Assembly (NCBI GenBank): GCA_020205615.1
Contig: CM035171.1
Coordinates: 11,840,160 to 11,904,159 of the forward strand
Source: Panax quinquefolius
Lineage: Eukaryota; Streptophyta; Magnoliopsida; Apiales; Araliaceae
Length of the DNA: 64,000 bases
Direction: 5' to 3'
The notes under the pieces: model-generated
Database searches by the model: none
What the model was told of the DNA's origin: nothing
Seen by the model: the letters and a program-made list of their open reading frames with translations, nothing else
Part shown: positions 12,410 through 23,506 of the stretch, piece after piece
How the letters are laid out: every line of letters begins with the position of its first letter
How positions within the stretch are numbered: the first letter of the stretch is position 1
Position numbers and translations under genes: made by a program

Positions 12410-14846
12410 TCAAGAATCGAGTAAGGATGGATCCAGATTGGTCAGAGACGACTTCTCCTTGCCACGACTTCGACAAAGCTCATAACTCTCGGAGTATATC
12501 TTCATTATTTCTCCATTAATCTCGTCCGAAGTTCCTAGACTTTTTCTTCGCATATTTGTTTGCGAAGGTCGTCGCCTTGATTAATGGAGGCCCAAGGTCC
12601 CGAAGAGCCTTGAGCTCTCTGATTTCTCCTCAAGTTTGAGCCGCTTTTTCGTGTGACGATTTTCTGCGCCTCCAACTTATGGATGGTCTTGGTCAAGATC
12701 TTTGCATCGACCTTTAGCTCCTCGATCTTTTCCATCCTTATCTCGCTCCTCCGAACCAAGTCAACGTTCATTTTCACGATCTCCTCGTCTTTGAGCTTTG
12801 GTTGACTTCAATTCTTCCTCGAGGCCTTCACATCTCCTTTGGCTTGGGCTAACTCTCTTTGAAGACCTTCGTTTGTATGGAGAAGGCATTCACGCTGAGT
12901 TTTCTCCTTCGCCAAAGCGAGACTTCAACATGGCATTCTCCTTCCTCAAGATCTCTTCTTCGCTTCACTTGAGAGACCTTGACGAAGACGTCCGAACAAC
13001 CGTGATTGGCTCAGTATTTTCAATACTATTTGATCGGTTTTCAAATATACTGAGTATCAGAGAAATTCGGAAATAAAAGAAGATACTTTCGTTTACCTTC
13101 GCCAAGTAGCTCATGCCTTCACTAAGTAGATCTCCATTCGAACTATTCCCGAACCGATGATCGCTTGTTTCACGAACAAAGGTGTTGAATAGCTTGGAAT
13201 GGAAAATGAGCATTGAGTCTGGGGCCACATTGTTGGGAGGCCATGGCTTCCGTCAATCTCTTTGGTTTGTTCTCTTGGTGGGGAAGGTGGAGGTTCTTCA
13301 CGAAGAGGTGAGGGTCTACGGTACTACGGTTTCGGAGAAGGAGATCGAAAGGTGCGTTGCGTGGAGTTAAGCGAGGAACAGGGAGATGAACCAGGTGAAT
13401 GTCGATGGCCGCTTTTCTTTTTCGGGAAGGCGTGTGGGTTGGTTCGGTTGGTTCATTATCAGGAACAGGGGTTTCTGTGGATATGATTGGAGGAGTGACA
13501 ACCGAAGAAGTAGGAACTCGAAGCTCTTCGGCAGTCAAAGGAGTGATTTTAGTTCTTATTTTCTTTAGACGAAGGACCTTAGCCCGATCATGCAAAGGAA
13601 TATCGAGAAGACTTCTCCTAACAGGGATAGGTTCGGAGGTTGGGGGATTGGGATTAGTTGAGGTTGTTTGGGGGGTTGCTTCGGGAATTGTTTCAGGATC
13701 ACTGTCAAGGTTTGCTTCTGGTTGGGTGGTTTTGGTTCGTTTGGCGGATCTTTTTCTTGGCGAGGTCGAAGGTTTTCTTCTGAATATTAGGTTAAATGCG
13801 TTACGAGGTTCGTCGGTTTGAAGGAAGAAGTTGGAGGATCGACATAGAAGGGGTAACTGGAAGATCCTTCTACCGGATGCTCTACATTTGCATCGGAGAT
13901 TTTCCCCCGCCAAAAATCTTCCGTGTCTCTTACCTCTAGAGGAGCTCGGTTTAATCGTAGATACCGCAAAAACCACACATCGTAATATATATCACCTATC
14001 AAACTCAAAATTATATTGCGTAATTAATCCAAACTTACATTTGTGATTATATAACCAAGCTTGTTTGGTCGGAAGTGTAAAACTCCATTCCTTTGGAGGA
14101 ATTCTCCTCAAGAAGTCCGCCATCTCCTCACCCGCTTCTTCGGATATATCACCAAGTCGTGAGACTTGGTCGAGGTGGTCCAATGCGGAAGGAAGAAATC
14201 TCAGGCCCCGTGATGAAAAACCACTTCTCGTGCCAACCTTTATTGCTGGAAGGAGTGTTCATCAAAGGTCTCCTCTCGAACCTAGTGTTAGGTCGAGGAG
14301 ATTGCTTACTCAATACTTTGAAACCCCGTTCTCGGGACCTACCAGCAGAGAAGAGGGTGAAGAAGATGTCAACAGAGGGAGTAATCCCAAGTTCGTGGCA
14401 AAAGGCAATGAATGCCAGGATGTGGATGTAGGAGTTGGGCACTAGTTGGTGAAGCCCACTCCTATAAACCCTAAAAGGGTAATGATGAAGACATGAAGAG
14501 AAGTCGAACCCCTTCTCCGTAAGAGAATAACCCATGGCGACCCAACCGTCTGTCATTTGATACATACGCTTCTTCGTGAGCGAGAGCCCTTATTGCATAC
14601 ATGTCGAAATCGATAACGACTCCTGAGCATGCATATTTCCAATTCAATGATGAGAGAACGAATGTTGGCATTAGGAAATTGTTCCCGCTTTGAAGAAATC
14701 AAGTAGAAGAGGTTAGAGGGGTTTCCCCACGGTGGATGATTGAGGGTTGGAACTTGAACCCTCTTGGTTAGGGTTTGGGTTGGGTGAAACGATGCTAATG
14801 GGAGTTGCATCAAGAGGAGAGTTACGCTAGAGGTTTCATCCACCAT
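12410..14846 (-). pseudogene. Tat-1 antisense gene, decayed copy (spliced aORF)
   Basis: This is homologous to the antisense gene of Tat-2. The ATG is at 14846 (MVDETSS...). Exon 1 contains PPK.WSFTLPTKQAWLYNHK just before a perfect donor GTAAGTTTGG at 14038. The matching acceptor at 13964 has decayed from CAG to CGG. Exon 2 carries the Pro/Arg-rich middle part (IPVRRSLLDIPLHDRAKVLRLKK near 13640-13570) and ends at a donor AAG|GTAAACG near 13108. Exon 3 includes NEGLQRELAQAK near 12880-12840, ends with DPSLLDS and stops at 12410-12412. Many frameshifts are present. Its conserved exon order supports the gene model in Tat-2. Function is unknown. Confidence 0.75.
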
Positions 14847-14954
14847 TGTTTCGATTTTGTGAAGCGGGGAAAGAAATTTGCGAGAGAAGAAGAAAGCTCT
14901 AAAGTTCAAATTTTGAATTAGCGAGGTAAAACCGCTTCGAATTGGTAAAGTTTA

Positions 14955-14963
14955 CCTTTTATA
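14955..14963 (-). promoter_or_regulatory. Antisense TATA box of Tat-1
   Basis: The minus strand reads TATAAAAGG about 110 bp before the antisense ATG at 14846, inside the segment between the antisense gene and the 3' LTR. Tat-2 has TATAAAAG at the same relative position. Confidence 0.55.
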
Positions 14964-15235
14964 ATCGACAGTTGTACTCAGTAATTAAGGGCGGCACATT
15001 TAATTCACTGCAATGATGATGAATGGGAAGGGTTTCGTCCGTTTTAGACCTAAATATCTTCACTTTCGTGGGCTTGCATCTATTGGGTTTCTCACTTTTG
15101 TACCTGATGACAATTTGGGCTTTGGCAAGTTTCACTCTGGATCTCTTATGATTTTTTACAGATGGTTACATCCTGGGCCTATATTGTTTATAGTCTTTCA
15201 TTAAACACCCTGTTTAATATAAGACTAGGGGGTAA
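14964..15235 (+). other. Tat-1 segment between antisense gene and 3' LTR, with polypurine tract
   Basis: Non-coding stretch homologous to 57640-57926 of Tat-2. It ends with the polypurine tract AAGACTAGGGGGTAA (15221-15235) immediately before the LTR. Confidence 0.7.
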
Positions 15236-15874
15236 TGTTGGGCCATAATCCTTTTCTTTATTAGGCCGAAATTATTGGGCTCCTCCCTTGGATCATGTTA
15301 TCTTCAAATCATGGTTGGATCTCAAATTAACTGGTCATTCTTATTATTTGGGCTTAGTCATTATATTGGCCCATTATACAAATTATCACTTAATCCCAAT
15401 TTTGACCAGTAATCATTATGCCAAATGACATTTGACAATTGTGTCTGCCACTTTGCTGCATGGCATTAATGAGGATGGGACTCAAATGACCGTGAATAAC
15501 AAAGCGATAAGAGAGGGATGAAAGTAGATCATTTTAAATTCTACCAAGGCCGACCCAAGTAAGGAAAAAAGGTGTCGAGAAAGGTGGTGGGTGGCAAGAC
15601 AAGAACCTGGATAGTGGAGCATGTACGTGGGCCAAGATCACATAAGAGGGTAAGAATACATACATTTTTCATTAGAATTTTATTCTATCTCTCTCTAGAC
15701 GTTAGATAATATTTTTCTCCATTGTTGATCTTATGATCGCTCAGATCGACTCTCACGCCGGAAATTATCCTCGACGGTCAAAGTCACAAACTTTTGGTGT
15801 TGACTTGTTGAATCTGCGGGGATATTGGACGCGTCTTGGTGATTGGGACGTGGAGAAAGATCCTGGCGTTAACA
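15236..15874 (+). repeat. Tat-1 3' LTR
   Basis: LTR of 639 bp with ends TGTTGGGCC...GGCGTTAACA. It is related to, but clearly diverged from, the Tat-2 LTR (39032-39652), which shares TGTTGGG, ATTGGG.C, GACTCTCACGCC, TTTTGGTGTT, GATTGGGACGTGG and GGCGTTAACA. The partner 5' LTR lies left of the window. Confidence 0.85.
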
Positions 15875-17097
15875 GAGTTGATTGATGATGAGAAGTTAAT
15901 TTATTGTTCAATACAACCAGCCTGGTGATGGAGTCTTCCGAGTTTTAGGAGAGAATTTCCGTTGCAATTTGCATGGCAATTACTAGTATTAATTTTTTGG
16001 GAGTCAGCTACGTACCATACTTATACTTGAGAACATTTGGATCATTATCTTTTCCCAGTTTTGTTCCCCTGCTTTGAGTGCGAATTCGGATTATGAATCG
16101 TTCTCTATTTTTTTCTTTCTATTTGTTTGGGGTGTGAAATTCTCAATGTATCTACCTGATTAGGATGTGGGTACATCTGTAATCTCTTATTGTTTTATTT
16201 TTTTATGTTTACCCGTAGGGATTGTACATGTACTAAATAAAAGGAGATTTTTTTGGTTTTATTTTTGTATACATAATCTTTAATTATTAATTACTACTAT
16301 TTATGTTCCACAAAAGAGGACTATTAATAAATTATTTATTTAATTAATAGAAGACTGTTGATTAAGATTTAATTCTTATAATTACATTTTATTTTTTTTG
16401 AAAGCCTCACTTTTTTTAGAATACAATATGATTTCATAATCAAGTACATCATCAAGAACCAATCAAACATCACTAAAGGAGAAAGAAAAAATTTACAACC
16501 AAACAAACTTCGCATAAAGAAGACATAAGCCCCTCTCAACAACGGAAGAAATAAACTCACCTAAATTAATTTTTTTTTGACAAAACTTGGCACTTATATA
16601 GATAGCATCTTAATCTAACTACTTAAATATTTTGTAAAGAAAGTTAGCCTGAATTAAGTGATTATGAAAATAGATTAACATGTAAACCTGTTTCTGTGAA
16701 ATGGGTTGAAGGTATGAAGTCCAAATCCAGAGTGAAAACAAAAATTCGGCCACGGCCCATACATTATTCTACCAAACTCTACTAGAAAGTAAGAACTAGC
16801 TAGGAAGGAAGCATTGCGTCCGTAGCGGTTCCTTACAATATTCGAGTAGCAGTATCTTGTTGAACTGGTCCAAGCCCAATTGGACGAACCAACTGGATTT
16901 CTTTTGACTGATGATAATAAGATCATGAAAATGCTCATAATCTAGCTAGAAGGGCCAACGGCATATCCGCTGGGTGAAAAGATTACATTACTTCCCGCCT
17001 CCTAAATTATTATAACACCTAGGCGTCTATAGATATGAACTACTAGGTGATATATCTATCTATACAAAATACAAATGAATTTGAAAAAAGTTAATTT
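15875..17097. other. AT-rich flank without recognised genes
   Basis: This stretch lies between the end of Tat-1 and the start of the ChrB-1 LTR. It holds only short open frames with no recognisable motif and AT-rich runs. I see nothing that supports a gene. Confidence 0.6.
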
Positions 17098-17795
17098 CAT
17101 GACGCCAAAATTGTGATATCGCCATCCATCTTGGCCGCCACTTCATACTAGTGCGAAATTTAAATACAACTTACTAATATAAGCGTAAGTATAATACTGA
17201 TCTATAAAGCGTGAGTTAGAATACAAATATTGTCTCACTAGATATTATACAAACTCAAAAGGAGTCCTCATTACAATTATTATCACACTATTTCACGTAA
17301 TAGTGAGGACTACTAATGCTATCCTCTCGGACCATTACTCCGCTTCGACTCGTCCTAATATATTCTCATTTCAAGAGAATAAAGGTGAAAGAAAGGGTGA
17401 AATTTCAACTAGCCCAAGAAGAAATATTATAACTAAGATAATGCGTAATAAATTATCAATAGTCTTCAACAATGTTAAACCGATAAAATACAATAGACAA
17501 CTAGTTTAATCAAGAATGAAATATCTGATCCATTAAAAGAGTCAAGAGAAAATAAAGTCTACTATCTTTTAGGTTTTAAAAGGTTTTCATAAATTTTTAT
17601 CACTAAGACTCGGTTTAATGAATAAACCACAATATCTAATCATCCCCGTACTACCACGGCCAAGGATTTTCATCAAATTATCAATGGTCATGACTATACC
17701 GAATCACCCCTCATCATAATCATAACAAAAACTATCCATCATCGCATTACGTGCCATCGGCGACTTTTATCACATCATTTATAACAAGCCATGAT
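17098..17795 (-). repeat. ChrB-1 3' LTR, truncated
   Basis: It aligns with the first ~700 bp of 27691-28390 (GACGCC.AAAATT, CATCTTGG.CGCCACTT, AATACAACTTACTAATATA, GTGAGGACTACTAATGCTATCCTCTCGGAC). It stops at CAAGCCATGAT, at which point the partner LTR continues, and ChrA-2 begins. Confidence 0.8.
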
Positions 17796-20440
17796 CAGAA
17801 GACCCCCCAATTATTAATAAATGAAATTTATTTTCCTCTATTTATTATTTTGAAATAAGAAGGGTCGATTTGATTAATGTGGATAGTTATGGGTAAAATA
17901 CTGCAAATATTTTGAATAAGCAGTGGTTATAAAATATTCATTGTTGTTTGGGAATATTCGTTTGGTCGTGGAATATTCTTGATGTCGGGGAATATTCGTG
18001 ACGACGGCCATGATCTTTTGTGGGCCCCATAACTGAGCGATTGGATGAAGAAAATGACAAATATAAGTTGTTTATAAATAACTTGCCGTAGTTATTACCG
18101 CAGAATTATCTTGTTGGAATACCCGGGTTTAAAACACACTAATACGCGTTGTTGAATCCAGTAGACACGGTATTGCACCAATTATTGATTCTTACGTAAG
18201 AAGGCACTACTCAATAATTGTTACGAGAATTATCTTGCTTCGATATTTTATTTTATTGATTCAATAATCACGCATTGATATTTTATATTACCGTTGTTTT
18301 AATAAATTGTCATCACACAAGATTTTCCATTATCGAAGCAATAATTCATATTATCCTAATAATATTATTTGATAACATTATTGGCAATGTCTAGAAAGTT
18401 TTGTCTAAGGAGAGGTTTGGTCACCTAATTGCTGCCAAGAAGAAGGAGAAATTCTTATTGAAAGCCCTCTTTCCTTTAACCGCCTCATTGTCAATAATGT
18501 GATTCTCAGAATATTATTTGTGAATAATTAATTATTGATTTATATGATGAGGAAAATATTGATTTTATGTGGATATAGATGGAGAAAATTTTTAAAACGA
18601 CAATTGTTGAAAATTAATATTTTATTTTTTTCCTCGATAAAATAATTCATTTAAATATATTATTTTAATAATATATTAACGGTGATATTTTTACAACGAA
18701 TGTGGGATATATGAGTATCTGAGGAGGAAGAGTATTTTTGTTGCAATAAATGTTTAAAACATGTTAAACATGTCATGGACCCCATTTCTTGATCGAAATT
18801 TGATTATAAATTAGTAAAATTGTCCGTATGTGAATTTCGGTCAATTTCTGTTTGGGATTTGGAAAACTTTCTTCCGCAAAGTTGTAGAGAATTGAATTTC
18901 CTATAAAAAGTCGCGAGATTCAATTTTTCGATAAAATGGCTATTTATTATGAATTATTGAAGTTCAAGTTCAAATAATTGATTTTTGGAAGTTTTATTTA
19001 TTTTTATTAATAAAAACGTTTTTTATATGTTGTGGGCATATTTAACATGTGCATGGTGGCTGAATTCAGATTCAAGATGTGGGCGTATGAATTTTGTTTA
19101 TATATAATATTATTATATTCAATTTTCTCGCTTTGGTGTTTCTAAAGCGATTTCCTATAAATAGGGTCTTAGGTTAGAATTGAAAATCACACCGTAAACT
19201 CAAGTTTTCTCTCTCTATATTATTGAGCGTATTCTTGTGAGTATTTTGAGTATACTTTGAGTATTGCTATACTCAACAAGTTAAGTCATGCTTATATCCT
19301 GTGTTTTAACTAGAAGTCTGTCTTTTCGAGGTAAGGGATATTATTTTTTTCGTAATGATATTATTTCTTCAATATCATTATGTTGAAATATTAATCAAGT
19401 TTTTATCAAATTTGGAACTTTTGGTGTCTTGAGTTACTATTCACGATACTGGACTTATTCACGATACTAAGACTATTCACGAATACTAAGACTATTCAAT
19501 AGAAAAATGAAATTTCTTCTTTTCGTCAAAAATATCTATTCGGATACTAGCTTTGATTGTATCCATGTTTTGATCATTCTTGAATTTTACACCCCTATGA
19601 TTATTTTTGAGGTATTTTTGGGCGTGGATAAAACAAAGTACTAATCCTTAATCCTTAATCCTTGTCATTTTTGTTTCAATCGGATTCGCTTTCTTTAAAA
19701 ATATTTTTCATCATCTTCAATCTTAAATGATGATATTATGGAATATCTTTGGCACAGTAGTCAAAAGATGAATGATTTCTGAAGAATATCTTTGGCCCGT
19801 AGTCAATAGCAGATGAACAGCAGTGTTTAGATGAACATGATCAATCGATGAATATCTTTGGCACAGTAGTGCAAAGATGAATATTTGATTCCGGATGTAT
19901 GTTGATTGATGTTACGAGGATAAAAGATGACGATTTAACTTTTAAATTCATACATAGAAGATAGTAGTTGCATTCTCAACTTAACTCTTCTAATGAATTA
20001 TTATTTCCACGCTGCGAATATTGGTTTAAAAACTTGTTGTCTATTGTATTCTATTAGTTTTTTTCCTGTTGAAGACTAACGATAATTTGTTGTATATTAT
20101 CTTAGTCATAATATTCTTTATTGGGCTAGTTGAGCTCACCCTTTCCTTGTTGTTCCATTTTTCTTCTAAGGAGGCGAGAATGTAGCGAAAGTACTTAGTG
20201 GGTATGGAATGAAGGTTACAGAGAGTTGTTTAGTAGTCCTCACCATTTTGTAAAATAATGTATCAATAATTATGATGGGGATTTATTTGCGTGTGGATAT
20301 GTTATGCAGATGGCAATATCTCGTATTTAACTCACAGCTTTATATGTTGTAATAATAAAGTTGTAGTTATTTCGCATACCATGTGTATTTGGCGACTCGA
20401 GAATGGGTTGGATGGAATGGACCTATTTTGGGGCGTCACG
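17796..20440 (+). repeat. ChrA-2 5' LTR
   Basis: About 2645 bp, ending GGGGCGTCACG. It contains the TATA box at 19156, a leader with GGTAAGGGATATTATTTT (19332), alternating ATTCACGATACT copies (19437-19500), three ATCTTTGGC...GCAAAGAT-type inverted modules (19740-19885) and the GTCCTCACCATTTTG block at 20236. Confidence 0.9.
19156..19163 (+). promoter_or_regulatory. TATA box of ChrA-2 5' LTR
   Basis: CCTATAAATAGGG, identical in context to the 3' LTR copy at 24869 and to the minus-strand copies in ChrA-1. Confidence 0.7.
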
Positions 20441-20442
20441 GT

Positions 20443-20454
20443 TGTATATCGAGC
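20443..20454 (+). other. Primer binding site of ChrA-2, mutated
   Basis: TGTATATCGAGC sits at the position where the other elements have TGGTATCGAGC. It has changed enough that priming would be doubtful. Confidence 0.6.
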
Positions 20455-20636
20455 TTAGGGAAATGATCTCTGGCGGAGATCTGGGAATAGAATTAGGAGG
20501 GAGAGACGAGTAAATCCTTCGCTAGTGTGTCCTACCTAAGCTTATTTGTTAGTTGGTCATATATAGGGATATTATGTGATATATTGATTTCCTTAATTAA
20601 CCCTTGTTTTATGATAGTATTTGAGAATGTCGACCG

Positions 20637-21745
20637 AGAATATTAACAAAGGAGTAAATGAGACCGTGGAGATGCTGTCACTTACCAACGAGAGAACGTG
20701 CAACAGTGACAATGTACCTCCCGTGAACAACACCACCGAAAGAGATGATGAACGAGGAGATGTTTAGAAGCTTTTTGCGATTCATGCAAACTCGCATTTG
20801 AGAGAGACTCGTGTTCAAAATCTGAGGAGAAATGATAGCAATTCACGGGTTGACAAAGCTAAAGCAGTTCAAAGAGTTGGGACCACCGAATTTAAGGGAA
20901 AGCCGATCCGATCACGGCGGAAACATGGGTCAAGCAAATTACCAAGATATTCGATGTCTTGGGATGCACGAGAAACGAAAGTTCCATTCGCTACTTTTAT
21001 GTTCCGTGGCGAAGGATTCTTGGTGGGAATCGTGAAGCGTACCCATCCAAATTTTACTCAAAGATGTCATGGGAGACGTTTGAAAGCAGTTCAATGACAA
21101 GTACTTCCACGAAAGTATTCGTCGTATGAAGGAAGTGGAGTTTATTAGACCGAGCGCGAATAACACGACGGTGTCCCAAAGACGAGGCGAAGTTCATGGA
21201 GTTATCCAGTTCACACCTTATTTGGTGGAGAATGAGGAACGTGATGGCGGATGTTTCGAGAGGTTTGAAACCCAGTCGTCAAGATCTCATTTCTCATAAA
21301 TTTTCTCTCTATTCGGATGTTGTCAATGGGGCTCGGTTGTTAGAAATGAGATAACGAGTACGTTCAATCGAGGACCATAACCGAGATCATCTGAAGATAG
21401 CGATCATCGAAATAATGATAACCAAATGGAGAAAGAAGAATACTGACACAAAGCGGTAACCACTCGGGTGGTAATCGTGGCCATGAAAATAGAAGAAGCG
21501 AGTCGGGAGGAGATTTTAAAAGAGGAGATTCAACAACGACCGTATGTGAAGACGCCGGCGCCATGAAGAATCGGTTCCAAGGGAGAGAAAGACCACCGAT
21601 CGTATGTTACAAATACGGAAAAGAAGGACATATCGACCAAACCGCCCACAACAGCTTCAAGGTATGCTATAATTGTGGAAAAGAAGGACATATCGCCGAG
21701 ATTATGCGATATCGAAACCCAGTCCAATGAAATGGTGACTCAAAA
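20637..21745 (+). pseudogene. ChrA-2 gag remnant with two zinc knuckles
   Basis: The ATG at 20637 (MSTENINKGVNETVE...) lies about 185 bp after the primer site. The capsid region is recognisable across frameshifts: KVPFATFMFRGE (20978-21013), VKRTHPNFTQ and the EGSGVY/TERE stretch that corresponds to KEVEFL.LEQ. Two nucleocapsid motifs follow, the first decayed (VCYKYGKEGHI, about 21604) and the second intact in its first three ligands (VCYNCGKEGHI, about 21662). Frameshifts and stops occur throughout. Gag would package genomic RNA in the cytoplasmic particle. Confidence 0.8.
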
Positions 21746-22910
21746 GGATGTCCCGTAAAAGTCAAAGTCAACGGTTCTGGAAGAAGCGTTTGTCGTGACC
21801 GGTCAAAATGCGAGGAACGACGACGGTTAGTTACAGGTTAGTTAATTATAAATTCTTGCGAAGTTTATACCTTACTGAGATCTGGGATTCTACCCATTCT
21901 TTTATCTCTCTTTCTTGCACTCAACGTTTGAACTTGACTACGGAGAAATTAGACTTTGACCTATTTATGGAGACTCCGTTAGGAGAAACTTTTAATTACA
22001 TCCGTTGTTTAGAAATCTTGCTTGATTCAGGTTGGCACTATCACTTTACCTGTTAACCTTATTTCTATAGAGATATTTGCTTTTGATGTGATTTTAAGGT
22101 TAACTACTCATCATGCCGAAATTGATTACTTTCGTAAGGTTGTTAGTTTTCATATTCTTAAGCAACCTGTTATTCGAATTCAAGCAATCAAACCATTGTA
22201 GTCAAACATTTTCATATCAAGCCATAAAGTCATTCGTTTATTACGGATGTCAATTTTTCTTAGTCCATGTTATGGATTTGAATAAAGACACGTCCGATTT
22301 GAATAATATTCCTGTTGTTATTAATTTTTCCTGACGTATTTCCTGAAGAATTTCTTGGCTTACTCCCAAAGCCTGATATTAAATTTTATATCGAATTTGA
22401 ACCCGTTACAAAACTCATTTCTAAAATCTCATATCGAATGGCTCCTATTGAACTTCAGGAGTTAAAAATTCAACTATAGAATTTGGTACCTGAGCCTTTA
22501 TCTGGTGACTTCCTTTGTGAAATGCACCGAAGCCAGACTCTCCGTAGGGGACACCATATTCGTGCGATAGTAAACTGATAGGTGTCATTGTAACGTGCTA
22601 TCCAAGGTTGGGATATGAGTCACAGTTGAGAACAACTTAAATCGGTAATCGAAATACGTAGCTTTCTAGGCTTAGTTGGTTATTATCGGAGATTCGTTGA
22701 AGGATATTCTCGAATCGCTATTCCATTAACGCAGCTGACTCGTAGAGATACAAAATTCGAATGGAGCAAGGAATGTGGGAAGAGCTTCGAAGAACTCAAG
22801 AGGAGACTCATTTCAAAGACATGTTACGACAATGCCATCCCGGAAAAGCGAACGTGGTAGGCCGACGTGTTGAGTAGAAGATCGTTATACAAGACGAGTA
22901 CGATATTTGT
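21746..22910 (+). pseudogene. ChrA-2 protease and RT remnant
   Basis: Protease-region residues VNLISIEIFAFDVIL and LTTHHAEIDYF (22048-22130) are followed by the RT amino end with KPDIKFYIEFEPVTKLISKI and MAPIELQELK (22370-22470). The RT catalytic core is absent. The frame resumes with the connection region SFLGLVGYYRRFVEGYSRIAIPLTQLTR (22660-22745) and the tail of RNase H (near 22850-22890). The same deletion is present in ChrA-1, so it predates both insertions or reflects a shared source copy. Confidence 0.8.
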
Positions 22911-23059
22911 CAAAGACTCATTTCGAATAATTTACAAATAATAGAGATGGAGATGAAAACTCTAGTTACCCACGTGATGATATACGAGTATAATCGACTT
23001 TAATCGATAAAGTTAAAGGTCGTTATTGCTACACACCGAGTGATGAATTTGAAGAAGGA

Positions 23060-23506
23060 GGTGCAAGAAGTTGTTATTTCAAAAGCGAGAATCGGTGAGG
23101 TGAGAAAGCTCAAACCTTCGATTTATTAATCCATTTGAAATTCTCGATCGAATAGAACTGTGGCCTATAGACTCGCTTTTACCGCCAAGTATGACGCGTG
23201 TTCATAACGCTTTTCACGACGATGTTACGTAAATATGTGGACGACTCGAACCACGTCATTAAGTTAGAACCGGACGAGATAGCTGAAGACTTAACATACG
23301 AGGAGGTACCTGTCAAGATCTTGGATAGGAAAGAACATGTCTTATGTACCGAGGTTATACCACAAGTTAAAGTTTTGTGGAGAAACCATGCTATTGAGGA
23401 AATGACCTGGGAGTTGGAAACGGAAATGAAAGCGAGGTATTCTCATCTTTTCAAACACCAGTATCGTCGCCAATTTCGAGGACGAAATTTCATAAGGAGG
23501 GGAGGT
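23060..23506 (+). pseudogene. ChrA-2 integrase C-terminus and chromodomain
   Basis: The integrase core is missing. The frame restarts near the GPY/F module (about 23080-23190) and continues into a well-preserved chromodomain, 23224-23450: LRKYVDDSNHVIKLEPDEIA, then DLTYEEVPVKILDRKE, then VKVLWRNHAIEEMTWELETE. It ends in QYRRQFRGRNFIRRGG, whose last codons overlap the polypurine tract. Chromodomains of this clade guide integration to chromatin marks; this copy cannot act without the rest of the integrase. Confidence 0.88.
23491..23506 (+). other. Polypurine tract of ChrA-2
   Basis: CATAAGGAGGGGAGGT lies immediately before the 3' LTR start TGTAAGACCCC and overlaps the end of the chromodomain frame. 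Confidence 0.8.

Noticed and set aside
13399..13821. 140-codon plus-strand frame
   Set aside because: It is the complement of exon 2 of the Tat-1 antisense pseudogene, and its composition is explained by that gene.
18780..18960. Possible satellite or centromere repeat in the ChrA LTR (GCAAAGTTGTAGAGAATTGAA)
   Set aside because: It occurs once per LTR (18880 and 24590) and is an LTR-internal segment, not a tandem satellite.
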